Below are positions 42,511 to 56,800 of a DNA stretch of 64,000 nucleotides, one piece after another. The position numbers and the translations under genes were made by a program. A model generated the notes under the pieces. It did not search any database and had not been told where the DNA came from. It saw only the letters and a program-made list of their open reading frames with translations. The DNA comes from Photobacterium aquae (GTDB lineage Bacteria; Pseudomonadota; Gammaproteobacteria; Enterobacterales; Vibrionaceae). Where the stretch lies: assembly GCF_001029445.1 (NCBI RefSeq), contig NZ_LDOT01000013.1:1-64000 (forward strand). The letters are read 5' to 3'. Each line of letters begins with the position of its first letter. The first letter of the stretch is position 1.

Positions 42511-43743
42511 TCAATAACTAGAAAGAAAATACGGGATCACCAACGCATTAACCAAATCAATAAAAAATGCGCAAACCAAAGGCACAATAATAAATGCAAG
42601 GTGGGAGTTACCATAACGTTGAGACACAGCAGACATATTTGCCATTGCCGTAGGTGTTGAGCCCAGCGAAATACCGCCGAACCCCGAACAGATCACCGCA
42701 GCGTCATAATTCTTACCCATTGCAGGAAAGACCACGAACAAGTTAATCAGTACCGCAACCGTAAACTGCGCCGCCAAAATGGCAAATATCGGCCCAGCCA
42801 AATCAATCAAGGTCCATAGCTGCATGCTCATCAGCGACATTGCCAAAAATGTGCCGAGGGAAATATCCGCTATCAAGGCAATCGCGGGCTTTCTTGCTGG
42901 CCAGTGTGTACCTGTCATTCGGCGGATACCCGTCCCGTGTACCACATTAGTCATCACAATACCGGCAAACAGACAAGTAACAAAAAGCGGCAACTGCAAA
43001 CCTGCACTATCAATCAGGCCATTGAGGATATAGCCCAAAATGACACAGATATGAATGGAGAAAATGGCATCAAGAAAATCAAAGCCACTGATATGCCCAT
43101 TGTCACTCTCTTCGGTTACGCCGACATCCAGGGCTTCTTTTTGCTCAGGTTTGAGGTTATGTCGCGTAATAAGGAATTTGGCGATAGGCCCGCCCATTAA
43201 ACTAGCTAAAATCAGGCCAAATGTTGCACAGGCAATCCCTATCTCCATCGCGTTGCTGATACCATAACCTTCGGAGATCCTCGGTGACCACGCGATTGCC
43301 GTACCATGCCCGCCAATCAAAGAGACACTGCCACCCAGCATACCGACCGCACTATCGAGCCCAAAAATAGCAGCAACCCCAATCCCTGTCAGGTTTTGCA
43401 CCACCATATAGCCTATTGTAATCGCTAGCAGGATCACCAATGGCAGACCGCCTTTAAGTAAGTCCTTCAAGCTGGCATTGATCCCGATCGTGGTAAAGAA
43501 ATACACCAGCAATACATCACGGGCGACAAGATTAAACGATATCTCGATATCCGTCGCCATATAAACCAGTGCAATCAGTACCGAAAACAAAATCCCGCCC
43601 GTTACCGGCTCAGGAATGCTGAACTCGCGCAATGGTGCAAACCGCTGGTTGATCTGACGACCAACAAACAAGACCAAAATGCCTATTGTCACCGCAAAAA
43701 ACGAGTCAAACCGTAAAATGCCACTTACCCAATCCATTTCCAT
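42511..43743 (-). CDS. gltS: Sodium/glutamate symporter GltS
   Basis: The 410-residue inner-membrane protein from the ATG at 43743 (AAGGA ribosome-binding site) has two inverted halves, each with about five helices. Recognisable GltS elements are SIPEPVTGGILF near residue 42, VSLIGGHGTAIAWSP in the first re-entrant loop and ICSGFGGISLGSTPTAMANM in the second, which form the substrate and sodium sites. It takes up glutamate with sodium. The frame can be extended to a TTG at 43749. It is a single gene with a promoter in the 200 bp to the right. Confidence 0.92.
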   Translation of the reverse strand: MEMDWVSGILRFDSFFAVTIGILVLFVGRQINQRFAPLREFSIPEPVTGGILFSVLIALVYMATDIEISFNLVARDVLLVYFFTTIGINASLKDLLKGGLPLVILLAITIGYMVVQNLTGIGVAAIFGLDSAVGMLGGSVSLIGGHGTAIAWSPRISEGYGISNAMEIGIACATFGLILASLMGGPIAKFLITRHNLKPEQKEALDVGVTEESDNGHISGFDFLDAIFSIHICVILGYILNGLIDSAGLQLPLFVTCLFAGIVMTNVVHGTGIRRMTGTHWPARKPAIALIADISLGTFLAMSLMSMQLWTLIDLAGPIFAILAAQFTVAVLINLFVVFPAMGKNYDAAVICSGFGGISLGSTPTAMANMSAVSQRYGNSHLAFIIVPLVCAFFIDLVNALVIPYFLSSY

Positions 43744-43916
43744 ATTCAATATCCTTGTTGTAAGTCTATATCTAACCTATCAAACAAAGATAAACATCAC
43801 CTGATTAATTGTTCATAATTTGCACTGACACCCACGCGGATACTGACTGCGACAGCCCTAAGTTCTCGAATTTACAGCGAAGAGATTGTAACGATTGGCC
43901 GCCAAGGGCTAAAGAT

Positions 43917-43937
43917 AGCGGCGACGACGTCGCCGCT
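43917..43937 (-). terminator. Hairpin terminator of the SGNH-chemoreceptor operon
   Basis: AGCGGCGAC - 3 nt - GTCGCCGCT lies 20 bp after the chemoreceptor stop; on the minus strand it is followed by ATCTTT. Confidence 0.65.
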
Positions 43938-43956
43938 AGGAAAGGTGAAGTTAATC

Positions 43957-46059
43957 CTAATACTTAAATTTATTTAGCTTATCTTCAACCTCACTGGTTT
44001 GCTCCAATATTCCTTGAGCTTCCTGATTTGATGTCTCTGCTCCTTGAGCTGCTTTGATGGTTATCTCGGTGATCGCATTGATATTACGGTTAATATTTTC
44101 AGTCACTTGATGTTGTTCCTCAGAAGCCGTAGCAATTTGACACATCATATCTTGGATGGTTGACATCGAAGCCATTAAGGACTCTAACTCTACGACGACC
44201 GTTTTGCTGCTTTCGATACTGTTCTGGGTAAAGGTTTTACCATTGGCAATCGTCTCTACTGTCAGCTTGATTTGACCTTGGAACTGGTTAATCATCTGCT
44301 GAATTTCTTCCGTAGAATTTTGCGTTTTTGAGGCCAACTGACGAACTTCATCAGCAACAACGGCAAAACCACGTCCGGACTCACCGGCCCGAGCTGCTTC
44401 TATCGCGGCATTTAAAGCCAGCAAGTTGGTTTGATCTGAAATACTACGGATCACATCTAGAATACTGCGGATTTGATGGCTCTGAGTTTCTAATTCAATA
44501 ATGGTCGAAGAAGAACGCTCCATTTCCTCACCTAATTGATTAATGACGCTAGCGCTGTCATTAACAACGTCACTACAACGCATAATGACTTGATTTGCTT
44601 CCTCAACTGAACTCGCTGTGGTCGCAACACTATTGGCAACTTCACTTGCCGTAGAGGCCATTTCATTAATTGCTGTAGCAACTTGTTCCAGTTCCTGACG
44701 TTGCTGCTGTACATCTTGATGTGATGCTTCAGCAATACCGGCAGAACGATTTGCCGATAGCTTCAAATGATCGACAGAACCTGCGATATCACGGATCATA
44801 CTCTGCAACGAAGCCATCAGAGTATTAAGCCCCTTCATCAGAGCGCCCGTTTCATCTTTTCTCGTTACATCCAAACGGAAGGTCAAATCACCACCAGCCT
44901 GACCGAGCTGCTGAACAATATTTACCACTTGCTGGATCGGTGTAGAGATACGTTTAGCCAGTATGTAGAGCATGGCAAGAGCCAATACCGAAATCAACAG
45001 GCCAGCGATGAACTGAGCATTAAGGAAATCACTGAATGACGTCCTAAGCTCTTTTTGTAGTCCATTAATGTCTGCAAACAGATCCGCTTTAGGTATGGTA
45101 ATTGACAACATCCACGGGGTATTGGTGTCTCCTACCGTAATCGGTGTGACTAAGTTGGAATCCTTGTCCGTCTCATTCCATGATTGCTTACCCGCTTGAA
45201 GCTGGCTTTTTTGCTTAGCCCAGTCTGGCAACACAACTCCGAGCTGAGCACTCGAGCTGGTATCACCCGCAACAACACCACGATAAGTAATAATACTGAC
45301 ATGAGAATTTGGCCCAAATTGGTTCTGTTTCAGACTAAGTGCCAACTCATTGATAAAGTTTACCGATAAATCGATACCAATCATGCCGATAGTTTGACCA
45401 TTGGCCTTGATCGGGGTAACTATATTGGTCATTAATACCTGTTTACCCTGAACATTGTATACCCACGGATCTATCAGGCAGCTACTTCCGGTCTCAAGCG
45501 GGCAAAGATACCATTCGCTGACGCGAGTCCCTATTTTGGTCTGCTCTTGGCTATAAAACCGATCCGAATCGACCGATGAAGGCTTTAATTGGTTACCGCT
45601 ATCACGGGTCCAATACACGTTGAATTGGCCTTTACCATCGATGGCTTCATAAAACGCATCCTTTCCATCCCAGGCGTCGGGTTCAAAAGCGATATAAGCC
45701 CCTAAAAACTTCTGGTTACTCGCCAGCAAATCACGCACAGCCAATGACAGATCTTCACGGCTGATCTTAGTTTGACCATGCTCACCGCTCGCCATACCAG
45801 ATAACACACTGGCTAGCGCTTCAACGGAGTCCATCGCGACAGATAGCTGGTTTTGAATCTGTGCTGAACTGTATTTGCTGGTATATTCCAGCTGCTGAGT
45901 CAGCTGTTGATCAGAAAACGCATACGTTTTGTTGTACACCATCTCTTCAAGCTGACTGGCGTATTTTTGACCAACAAGCAGTACCGCAATAAGCGATATT
46001 AATAGGCAACTTACGGCACCAATAATGATTTGATGGCGTATAGATTTAAGTGAAATCAC
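43957..46059 (-). CDS. Methyl-accepting chemotaxis protein with double-Cache sensor
   Basis: The 700-residue protein has a transmembrane helix at about residues 11-30, a periplasmic dCache-type ligand domain (about 35-345, with the sensor motifs [20 protein letters not shown] and [12 protein letters not shown]), a second helix near 348-370, a HAMP domain ([14 protein letters not shown]) and a cytoplasmic signalling hairpin whose tip [20 protein letters not shown] is the CheA/CheW contact. It senses a ligand outside the cell and controls swimming. The start is GTG at 46059, overlapping the upstream stop; a GGGGAG ribosome-binding site is present. Confidence 0.9.
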   Translation of the reverse strand: MISLKSIRHQIIIGAVSCLLISLIAVLLVGQKYASQLEEMVYNKTYAFSDQQLTQQLEYTSKYSSAQIQNQLSVAMDSVEALASVLSGMASGEHGQTKISREDLSLAVRDLLASNQKFLGAYIAFEPDAWDGKDAFYEAIDGKGQFNVYWTRDSGNQLKPSSVDSDRFYSQEQTKIGTRVSEWYLCPLETGSSCLIDPWVYNVQGKQVLMTNIVTPIKANGQTIGMIGIDLSVNFINELALSLKQNQFGPNSHVSIITYRGVVAGDTSSSAQLGVVLPDWAKQKSQLQAGKQSWNETDKDSNLVTPITVGDTNTPWMLSITIPKADLFADINGLQKELRTSFSDFLNAQFIAGLLISVLALAMLYILAKRISTPIQQVVNIVQQLGQAGGDLTFRLDVTRKDETGALMKGLNTLMASLQSMIRDIAGSVDHLKLSANRSAGIAEASHQDVQQQRQELEQVATAINEMASTASEVANSVATTASSVEEANQVIMRCSDVVNDSASVINQLGEEMERSSSTIIELETQSHQIRSILDVIRSISDQTNLLALNAAIEAARAGESGRGFAVVADEVRQLASKTQNSTEEIQQMINQFQGQIKLTVETIANGKTFTQNSIESSKTVVVELESLMASMSTIQDMMCQIATASEEQHQVTENINRNINAITEITIKAAQGAETSNQEAQGILEQTSEVEDKLNKFKY

Positions 46060-47099
46060 AACGGCTCCCCAGCTTTGATAAGATCGGCCGCATGCTTAGC
46101 CATGACTTTATGCATTGCGGTTGTCGGATGAAGGCCATCCCAGAATAGATTATGGTTTGGCTGGGCGATCACAGCCCCTGTCGCATAGCTATAGGCTTCA
46201 TCAGTCACGTTGGTAATAGTGACATCCAGTTTTGCATCACGGTACTCACCATGATTTTTCACATCATCAATCACCTTATTAAATACGGCGAACGTATCAT
46301 AATAAAAGATCTCAGTATCAGAATGGCTTGCCGCCAGCTTTTCTAAGCCTGTTTTCAATGCTTGATTGTGTGACTGGATAAACGGAACCGTTATGTCCTG
46401 TCGACCTGCAAACCATGGTGCATCAACGAAATTGGGAATGTTGGCAACAAGAATTTGTTTTGCCCCCGCATCAATCAAGGATTTGATATCAGCTAGAGCG
46501 TAAGATGCCGCTTTGTCACCCGTTTGGTTAAGATCACCGAACAAGGTAAACCACAGATTATTCGTTCCGCTCATATAGCTAATCAGCTCATTGCCTTTGA
46601 ACTGGCCTTTATGGGCAATACGTTGTTTAATTTGCTGACCACTGTTTGTCAGCACGTCTAGGCCTGAAGAGGCAGTAAATCCATTGGCCGCATCAATATC
46701 GATAAAATTCCCCAAGCCAGACATCGCACCACCAACGGCCCAGTTGGTCCCTAACAAGGGCGCACTTTCATACTGGTAGGTCACGATTTTGTCATCTTGG
46801 TTTTTAAGCACTACCTTGCTTTCGATTTTCCCATGACCTCGTGTCGGCATCGGCATCGCGAGGAAATCGGCCAAGTATTCAGTCCAAACGAGACCATTGC
46901 TGAAATGGCCATTAAAATTCGGCTCAGAGGCACGAATGCCTATTTTTCCTGAGGTTTTCTGGTTCATATCGACAGTGATCATATGTTTGTTGCCGATATC
47001 GGACAGACTATCACCAAAGTTTGAGATGGTATTGAAATCTGCAGCATGCGTGTAGAGAGGAATAAGTGTAGCAAGTGTCGCTAAGGTAAATTTATTCAT
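46056..47099 (-). CDS. Exported SGNH/GDSL-family esterase or lipase
   Basis: The 347-residue protein has a signal peptide ([21 protein letters not shown]) and the SGNH blocks: [13 protein letters not shown] with the nucleophile serine near residue 31, a glycine block near [19 protein letters not shown] as the GxND block (here GTNN, the aspartate replaced) and [14 protein letters not shown] with the catalytic Asp and His. It probably hydrolyses esters or lipids in the periplasm or outside. Its stop overlaps the chemoreceptor start by four bases, so hydrolysis and sensing may be linked, the product being a chemoattractant. Confidence 0.82.
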   Translation of the reverse strand: MNKFTLATLATLIPLYTHAADFNTISNFGDSLSDIGNKHMITVDMNQKTSGKIGIRASEPNFNGHFSNGLVWTEYLADFLAMPMPTRGHGKIESKVVLKNQDDKIVTYQYESAPLLGTNWAVGGAMSGLGNFIDIDAANGFTASSGLDVLTNSGQQIKQRIAHKGQFKGNELISYMSGTNNLWFTLFGDLNQTGDKAASYALADIKSLIDAGAKQILVANIPNFVDAPWFAGRQDITVPFIQSHNQALKTGLEKLAASHSDTEIFYYDTFAVFNKVIDDVKNHGEYRDAKLDVTITNVTDEAYSYATGAVIAQPNHNLFWDGLHPTTAMHKVMAKHAADLIKAGEPL

Positions 47100-47805
47100 G
47101 TTTTTCTTATTTGTTAATTAAATAATATGAGTCATTTACATGACGAGGGTATTAATCTTTTAATTTGATATTAAATTGAGCACTGAATTACGAGGGGACA
47201 AGCTTCGCCATATGACAAAAAGGAATAAACATGTTATCGCCGCTTACAATACAAACCAACGCAGATAACAATGTATACCTACAAGATATACCAGAGAGGA
47301 GGGGGAAACCTTTATCTGTAACAATGATTGTCACATTAGAATAAGAATATTTAGCAATAATAATTGTAGATAATGTTGCAAGAAAACGACTGTTTTGTGC
47401 TTGAACTTGCACTCTCATGTCTTTTTTCGGCATTAATGATTGCACATTAAGAGCATGAAAAATAAAGCCAAAAGAGGCCAAACCCTTCGAAATACTTGCC
47501 ACAATTAACGCTATTACTCGTACTTTATCCATAAAGAAACTTATTCAAGCTAAATGTCTAATGATTAACTATCGACCGTAATGGATTTAACTAAAGAAAA
47601 TAATAGTTAAAAACATATCATTTCGATGAGTTAATTCCACCGAAAATATGACCATTGGGTATAAACCCGCAATTCAGTTCTATATGTTAATTTCCATAAA
47701 ATTATCGCCAGTATACAGTGATAATGGCTATTATTATAGGGAAGGGTAAAAGTTAAGTCTGATTTTCTCTATAACACACCAGATAAACCGCTCCCCTTGC
47801 CTTAT
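47100..47805. other. Intergenic region between the SGNH gene and the adhesin gene
   Basis: AT-rich and about 700 bp long. A 114-residue open frame on the minus strand (47188-47532) has no ribosome-binding site and reads as low-complexity hydrophobic sequence, so I do not call it. A promoter for the SGNH gene must lie near 47110-47250. The right part, just before the adhesin stop codon, shows no convincing terminator hairpin for the adhesin. Confidence 0.4.
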
Positions 47806-50800
47806 CTAATCCACGATAAAGGTATTGTTATTAAACAACTGGCTGACGATCTCTGCCGAAGTTGACCCCGTATCCAGTCCTAGCCCAGCCACATCAATAT
47901 TTTCCAAGATAATTTGCTGGGAACTGGCTGCGACTGTTGCCACATCCAACTGTAATGACTGCGAATCAGCCACAGTAGCTGCAATGTTATTGATTAAACG
48001 ATCAAGGTCACTACCGCCATCATCGGGGAGTATTTCTGCGATATTCAGCTGATCCAGGCCAATTTCCATATCCTTGACAGTATCAACACTTGTTGCACCG
48101 GCAGTACCGACATCGCCCACCTGCCAAACAAAAATATCAGCAGCACCATCCCCCGTACCATTAAGCTCCCCACCCCATAATTGATCGTTGCCCGCACCAC
48201 CAAATAACTGGTCACTGCCGGTGCCACCAACCAAGATATCATCAGCCAGCCCACCAAAAAGTCGCTCATTAGCACTACCGCCAACGACCAGATTCTCGCT
48301 ATCTGAGTCCCCCGCACCAATGTCATTGCCAGTGGTGGTCAGGTTATCCATCCGAATCCCGATAAGCAGCTCTGTCGACTCCGCCTCGCTGCCATCACTT
48401 TCTTGTGAGATCCCCACTACAGTCAATGTATTCTGCCCCTCAGGCAGATCAGCGACAAACACCCCATCCAGCTCGCTTGCCGCAACACGCCAACTACCAT
48501 CACCGTTATCCACACCGACATTAGCCCCGCTAGTATCCACTAATCGGCCATCACCCAAATTACGCACTTCGACAAACAGCGCCTCGTCGGCATCGGCGGC
48601 GCTCACCGCTAGCCCCAACAAGGGCACCAATATTCCCAACGCTGCGCGCGTATCTGCCATTTGCGGCACTGTCAGCGCCAAGATCGGGGGCTCAGCTTTA
48701 GGGGTCACCGTAATATTGATCGTTGCACTTGCCTGCTGCGGCCCACCCGCGCCGACATTACCATTGTCGTTCGCCGTAACAGTAACACTATCCTCTCCTT
48801 TGAAATCCGCGACGCCCAAATACGTCACCCCAGCCGCCAACGCCGTATTGATATCCGCCAAGCTACCATCTAGAGTCACAGCTCCTGTACCGTTATCTGT
48901 TATCGTTACGCCTGCGGTATCCGCAACGGTCAATGTGCCGTTTCCAGCAGTCAAACTAACTGTCATAACACCACTGGAACCTGCCTCATTGAAATCAACA
49001 TCTGATACCGCAATTCCGCTAATCACCAGCGCCGTATCTTCCTCTGTCGTCTGATCCGGGACATCGCTGATAACAGGCGGATCATTAACTGGGAGTACGG
49101 TAATCGGCACATCGTCGCTATCTTGCAGCGGCCCTCCCGTTCCCGTATTGCCTTGGTCATTGCTGACCATCTGAAGGCTGTCATCACCATTGAAATTAGG
49201 ATCAGGCTGGTAATTAACCCCTGATGAAAGCAGCGTATTAAGCGCCGATAACGCGCCTTCCAAAACCAAACTATTGCTTCCATCCCCGGTCACCGTTATC
49301 CCGGCCAGCGGCGAGCCGGGCGGTACCAACAAAATCCCGTTCGCTACGGAAAGAGTCACCGTCATTAAGCCTACGCTAACCTCATCAATATCAACATCGC
49401 TCACCTGCAAACTGTTAATCAGCAGCACACCGTCTTCATCGACGGTAAGCGAAGCCGGTACCTGGTTGACCGGCGCATCATTCACCGCGTCGATATCCAA
49501 GGTAATCGTGACAAATGCCGCAATCGGATCAGGAGCAACATCTGTTTGATCCACAGCTCGAATTTCAATATCCAGCTGTCCGTTCCAATTGTTACTATTG
49601 GCATTACCGGGAACAAAGACCAGCTCCGCCAGATCCGAACTGGCCACCGTGACCAACCACACCCCGCCGCCTTGATCACTCACACTCCCTGCCACCCCTG
49701 CAGGCAAGGCAATCTGACTGGAATCAGGCACATTACTCAGCTGAATCTGCAAGGTCTCGGGAGGATTTTCTGTCACATTGGTCGCCGTGCCGGTATAGCT
49801 ATCGCTGTTGTCCAACGCCTGAATATTAAGGATAAGCGGAATATTTTCATCTTCAGTACCAGACGCTGTTGGGGTGACATCGGTATCAACCCGATCGGCA
49901 ATGGGATTGACCACGACATTAAACGTTGCAGTATTTTCTTCAGGTAACTCGAGACTGTCCTCTTTCGAGAACACCACAATCCCGAGCTCAACCGAACCAC
50001 TGAAATCCTTAGGGGGGATCAAGCCCAGCCCAGACAGATCAAACGTCGTGCTGCCCACGGGAACGGCGACGCTCCACTCCCCGCCACCGTTATTGGCAGC
50101 GCCATCGATAATAAAGCCCTCGGGAACATTGACGATTTTGATCGACACAATGGACTCTGAACCATCAATATCAACCACCTGACCGCTGATCCCGGCAAAA
50201 CTTATCGCCCCACTGTCCTCATCCCCAACAATAGGGTTTTCCAATCCGCTGAACTCCACCTCGTCGTTAACAGCAATCACCTCAAACACCACATTACCGC
50301 TAAAATTAGCCGTATCTGTCTGAACTGCCGCCCCGGGCGTCTGATCATATTCAGCGGTATCAACAATGGTCAGCGCCACCGAAAGACTCACTTCACCACT
50401 GAAATCTTGTGGTGGAACATAGCGAACATCAGCTAGCTGGGTAATATCGGTAATCGTCAGGCTAGTTACCTGCTCTCCAGCAGCATTGAGCAAAAAGCCC
50501 CCAGCACCGCCCACATCAATGACCACCTGCTGTAAGGTTTCCAGCCCTTCAAGTGTCGTGGTACTGATATCAGCGACAGTGGCAGTAATATCCAACACTA
50601 TCGTACCATCCTCATAGGCGATCCCGGGATAGACAACCTCCGGCTCTCCGTCTTCTGCTGGCTGCCTGTCGGCATCGAGCCCCTGTGTCTCTACAACCGT
50701 AACTCCGATATCCGGTGCCCGATTAGGGTCACCTGTCCGGTCCGGCACATCAACGACAGGATCAACCCGGACAGGAATGGTATCCGTCACCTCCTTGGTA

Positions 50801-53800
50801 TCACCGCTCGCCACATCGGTATTGACATATTTCACATCCAGCAAGAAATCACCGGCAAAATCCTGCGGCAAGTTGAGGCTGATACCGGTTAAATCCAAAC
50901 TGCCATCTGCTTGCGGCGTTACCTTGATGACGTATTCATTGGTTACGAAATTGAAATCCATTCCAGCAATCGTCGCCCCTGAAGGCAGGCTGGCCGCACT
51001 AATCACCAATGAGAATTCATCATCGGGAATATCGCCACCCGATGTATCCAGACTGACAATCTGGTTCAGAAAGCCCCCCAGCGCAACAACTGTATCCTCC
51101 TGTCCAGTTACAATTACATTCTGGTCAACCACTATCTCCGCCGCCAGTTGATCGTTGAGCACATTGTTCTGAAAATCGATGGTCAGATTGCTAGTCACCT
51201 CAACAATGGCACTGACATCACCGTCATCACTCAAATCCTGAACTTCTGCCGCCAGCTGAACCGTCACAGTATCGACAAATCCTTCCGGCGCCAGAATCTG
51301 AATGTCATCCAAACTCCCATTCGGTACGGTCCAGCTCCCGTCACCGTTATTGATCGCCCCGATCACCACAAAGGCCACATCAGGATCCGGAAAGGTGATC
51401 ACTATCGACAGGATCACCTCGTCACTACTGGGATCGAGATCCTCAAACACAATCTGACCATCCGACCCAGGCCCCCCAGTCAAATTCAGGCTGCCGTCAG
51501 GCGAGACAATGTTCTCGACAAATTCCGTCCCTCCCGGCAGCAATACCCCAAGCTCCGCATCCGGCTCGACAACGGCGCGAATAATCACATTCAGCGTGCC
51601 GTTAACCACCTTGGTATCTGTGGCTGGCGAGTCCACGTCCGTTTCGCTGACTGTCACTTCAGTGGTAATCGCCGTCGGCCCCGTCAAATTAAGATCTGAA
51701 TCAGGCGGTGCCAACAATTGCAATTGTGCCCCTGCTAGCAGTTCGGCCAGTTGAGCCTGAGTAATCGTCACACTGCCTGTTGCATCAATGACCAACGGGG
51801 TAATTGTCCCGCCATTATCGATCTGCAACTGGTAACCCGGCTGAATATTTCCCAGCACCAAATTGGTGATCACCTCCTTGCTGTCAGTCAACGAAGGTTC
51901 CCAGTTTAGGGGGATGAACGCATCTTCCAGCCCATTGCTCTGGCGGGTATAGTCCCCAGCATCCACAACAGGCTCGATATGGATCACCAAATCAAACTCG
52001 AACTCCCCCTGATCACCGTCGTTTTCGGTCACGATAATACTGGCATCCAGCACAATATCTTCAGTGCTGTTCTCCGGTGGGCGGATCGTAATTGCCACCG
52101 GCTGGCCGGGCGTGCCGATATCTTCACCGGTTAGCTTCACCTCATAGCGCGGCAGCCCGGTGACCGGATCGAAACCGACAAAGACCAAGGTCTGCTCATT
52201 GCCCTCGGCATCAAAAATGCGGGTTCCGTCTGGAATATTGGATAAGACAAACGTCAGGGTTTCGGAATCATCGAGTGGCGCATTGATTTTCTCGCCTGAC
52301 ACCAAGCTAAAATCTAGCACTGCCGCATCATCTTCATCAATTGTCGTCTCGATCCCCGGGTTGGGGCCACCAACAATATCGGTCCAATTACTGCCGCCAA
52401 GCTCAAAGTCCGGTTCATCCACCACCCCGGTCAAGGCGACTTCTATGAACTGGGCCGGCGTCACCAGCACATCCTCAACCGTTGTGACGGTGCCATCCTC
52501 AAGGGTGATATCAACTACATCCTTTACGACCCCTTCCACCTTGATGGCAAAATCAACATTGCTCTCCGGCACGGGGATCAACTGAACTTGATCCAGCTCT
52601 TCATACAGGATTTCATAGACCCCCGCCGAATCGGGCACCAAAGCGACCCCATTCTGAAGCAACTGCGCCCCGACCGGTAATTCAGAAATACGCACATACA
52701 AGGTTTCAACACCAAAATTATCATCAGTGTCATCCAACTCGGTCAGCTGGATCAAAGGAGCCAAGGCGATCGCTTCATCTTCCAGCGAAGACACCCGCTG
52801 CACTTTGAGCTGCGCGTCATCGGCCACCGGAAGCACGTTCACCAACAGGGTTTCCGCCGTCTGCGCCGTTTCAAATGCAGGGACAAAATGCCCCAGCTCG
52901 CGACTTTGGGCCGTTAATGTCAGGCGTATATCTCCGCTGAAATTATCAGCCGGATCCAAGGCGACCGAAGAGGCCGAAGCAACCGGCACTTCAAAAACCC
53001 CCGGTGAAACTTCCGTGATCCCATCCCCGATAATCTGTCCTTCGCCTTCGGTAATGGTTATGAAATAGGTCAACACCTCAGAACCGTCAGTATCTTGCAG
53101 AAAAGCCTGAAAAGAATCGGCAAGGCTGATATTCGGCCCATCTTCAAGCCCGTCGCCGTAATAAGTCACGGTATTGGCCGCAAACGCCGGGGCATCAGCA
53201 ATACCCAGAACGCTGATGGACAGCGTGCCATTTTGCAAAGGATGGTCAGCCCCGTCAGTGGTCACCACTTGGGCGGTAACAGTGAAGTCGAGCAAGTTGC
53301 CGGGCTCGGCAAAGGTGGAGTAATCGGCATCGGGCACGAAAGTCACGCCCTGAAGATCAAAATTGCCGTCGCCATCAGGATCAACAAAGGCAGCTGGGGG
53401 GATCTGCACCTGCCCCCCCGTCGGGACTAGCAAAGTACCATTAAGATAAAAATCACCATGCGGCTCAGACGGAAGCACAATGAACACCTCGCCAATCTGC
53501 TCGCCACGATCCCCGTCACCGATATCAATCGTCATATTAACGGGGATCCCCTGCGTCGGATCCCCTATTGTTTCATCCGGATTTCGTCCCTGATCTTCAA
53601 CCCCCTGCGATTCCTGTACCACCAGTGTCGGCTCTTCGTCAGTAATGGTGATTGTCAGCGTGCTCTGGCTGATATCGTTATCGCCATCCGTCACCTCATA
53701 ACCTAGATCCACGACAATTGGTGCTTCGCCGTGATCGACATCCGGCAAAGAGACGAAAAAAACCTGCCCTTCAGCACTAATATGAAGTTGACCCAGTAAC

Positions 53801-56800
53801 TGGCCGCTTTGGTTGACGTCAAAAATAAAGAAGCCCTGCGCATCAGGTGTTCCGGTAAGGGGCTGACGTACCCCGTCTATCACCACCGCCGTTACAGCAG
53901 CATCATCTGCTCCTTCCTGTGATACCGTCAATATATCCAATGTCGCTGTTGTACTGCCTTCCTCTATAGCCTGAAATGCTGCATCTACCGTCTGGGGAAT
54001 ATCGTCATCCACCGTTACGGTCAAGGTCGCCGGTGCGCTACTGTCACCATCTTGATCCAGCGCCGTTACCACAAAAGCCAACGATAACTGGGTATCATTC
54101 TGGGGCTGAACATGATCCAATGCCCCCAGCAAGGTAAAGGTGAAGTTACCATCAGCGGCAAAAACCAAAATAAAAATCGTGCTGCCGTTAACCAGCCCCT
54201 CATAGCGGTTGTCTGCGGTATTGAACACCAAGATGACCTGATCACCACCTGCTGTCAGAGTGCCCGCATTGGCATTGTTGAATGCGGTCACATCCACTTG
54301 ATAGCCGATGATTTCATCCGAACCGCTATCAAAGATTATCTGCCCGCTGGCTGCCTGCTCATCGCCTGACGGATTCGAACCGGGATGAAACTCCCCGCCC
54401 GCGTCAATATCGCTTTCCTTGACCAGCAGCGCTGGGATCGCCTCGATAACTGGGTCTTGCCCATCGCTGATTGTGGTTGTGATCAAGGCGGGTGACTGGA
54501 GCGGATCACCATCGGTATCACGGAGCTGAAGCGGCAAATCAAAAACCAAGGTATCGTTAATTTGACGAACCAACCCGGTATTGTCGGTGCCATTATGATC
54601 CAGCGGCTTGAACTGGGTAACCGTCACCGAAACATCGACATCCTTGCTGCCAGTGACCTGCACCGCACTCACCACGGCAGTCAAAACCGTCTCGCCACCG
54701 GCTGCCAACGTAAGGGTATTCCCGGCCCATGTTGCCGTTACCGCCAATCCGCCTGCGGTGACCTCGCTGCCAAATTCCGCCAACAAGGGGGCCAGCTGAG
54801 CAGGATCAATAACCAATGAAGCAGGATCAAGACGATCCACACCCGCACCAACGCGGGTTACCGTTGCTCCTGACACCGGATAAGGCTGATCACCTTGGCC
54901 CGGACTCAGATCCCCCTCGTTAAAAGCAATGGCACTGGTATTACCGCCCGCAGGATCCACACCATCCTCGACGGTTACAGTGATCGTGCCCGTCGCCGAA
55001 TCACCGTCACGATCCTCTACCGCAACGCCCAACACCAAGGTATTCAAGTTCGTCGCCACATCTTGGTCAAGAGGCTGGCTTTGTGTGACAGCGTAACTAC
55101 CATCAAGGGCAATCGTCACTGTCAGTACCTCAATGGATGGATCATCGGCACGCACTAGCGTGATTCGGTTTCCCGCCACCGTGACATCGGTCGCGAAACC
55201 ATTGCTTGTCAAGCCATCAAATGCCGGTTGACTAGGCTGGAATATCAGGGAGATGACATCGTCACTGCCGGGGATCACCGCGATATTGCCGCTTCCCGAC
55301 ACAATACCCTCAGCCCCCTCGTTTAACGCCAACCCTGAATCAGCACCAAATGCAGGATTATCACCATCGGCCACCGTGAGCGTCACCGTCCCGCTATTAA
55401 TATCCCCATCATCATCGACAACCTCAACATTGAGTGGCAATTCGATGGTATCACCATTGAGGTGATCCAAATTGTTACTCAACGTCACCGTATACGTCCC
55501 CGTAGGGGTCATGACCACGGTCAATACCGGTTGCCGGTTACCGTCGACAACAATAAAGGCATTAAGTGTACTGCCGCCGACAACCTCGAACTGAACAGGC
55601 ACCCCATCACTCAACAGGGAATCGAATGCCGTTTGCTCGGTCAGGAAATTAATCGCCGCCACCGCATCGCTACCGACATCAACGCCTATCTGGCCTTGGG
55701 TCGGCGAATTCAAATCTGCCGTTTCATTGAGAGCCACACCGCTATCAGCCAGCAACGCCGGTAACTCGCCATCAACCACGGTGGCCGTCGCCGTCACAAC
55801 AGTCGCCAAACTATCGCCATCAACATCTTGGGCAGTCACCGGTAAGCGCACCACGATTTCATCGCCGTTAACTGCAACAAATCCGCTGTTATTGCCACTC
55901 TGATTGTGATCAAGCGGAGCCGATTGGGTCAGCGTCAAAGCCAATTCCACGTCTTGTCCATTGGCCGCCTGAGTAGCCAGCAAAGTGATCGTCAACACTA
56001 CCGTGCCATCAGCCAACTCACCCTGCAATATGCCTGAAGCCGGATCATAGCTGAACACCAAAGCGAGACCGCCCCCCGAAGTCAGCTCGGCTTCTAGTTC
56101 GGTCAAAATAGCAGTCACATCTGCCGGATCAATCTGTACCGATTCAGGCACTAAACGATCGGCTCCTGCCTGCAATAATTCCGTTTGAGTCGCTGATATA
56201 GGATAACCGCTCGGTTCAAGATCCGGCTCGACCACCGTCACCTCGACCGTATTGCCTCCCGGCGGATCATCGCCATCCGTCACTGTAACCACGATTTGCC
56301 CCGGAGCCTGATCGCCATCATTGTCAGTGACGACAACATCCAGCGGCACTTGTAAGCTTTCACTGTTGCCGTGATCCAATGTCCCGCTCAGGGTAACCGA
56401 ATACTGGCCATCAACCGCCAATGTCACCACCAAAACGGTATTGCCTAGCCCATCCACCAAGCTGATTTCAGAGCCGCTAGGCGTTCCGCCCACCACCAGA
56501 CTCACCGGGCTGCCATTGCTGGTCAGATCCAAGGGCGGTTGAATAGCAGCAAATAACAAGCTGGCAATATCGTCACTGCCCTTATCAATGGCAATCGTCC
56601 CGGTAACAGCCTGACCTTCGTCTTGCGTTTCATTAACGCTGACCCCCGAGCCCGATTCCAGCGCCGGGAATACCCCATCATTTATCGTGACTGCCACGCT
56701 AGCCGGTTGCACCAAGGCATCACCGTCGCTGTCCGTCGCCTGCAACGGCAAGCTCACCACAATTTGCTCGCCATTGGTGGTGATATAGGGCGAGCTTACT

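Noticed and set aside
47188..47532. A 114-codon minus-strand open frame in the spacer
   Set aside because: There is no Shine-Dalgarno and no recognisable domain, and the sequence looks like translated spacer.
48188..49054. Long plus-strand frames within the adhesin gene, including a 288-codon one
   Set aside because: They are mirror frames produced by the repetitive codon composition of the adhesin on the minus strand; none has a domain motif or ribosome-binding site.
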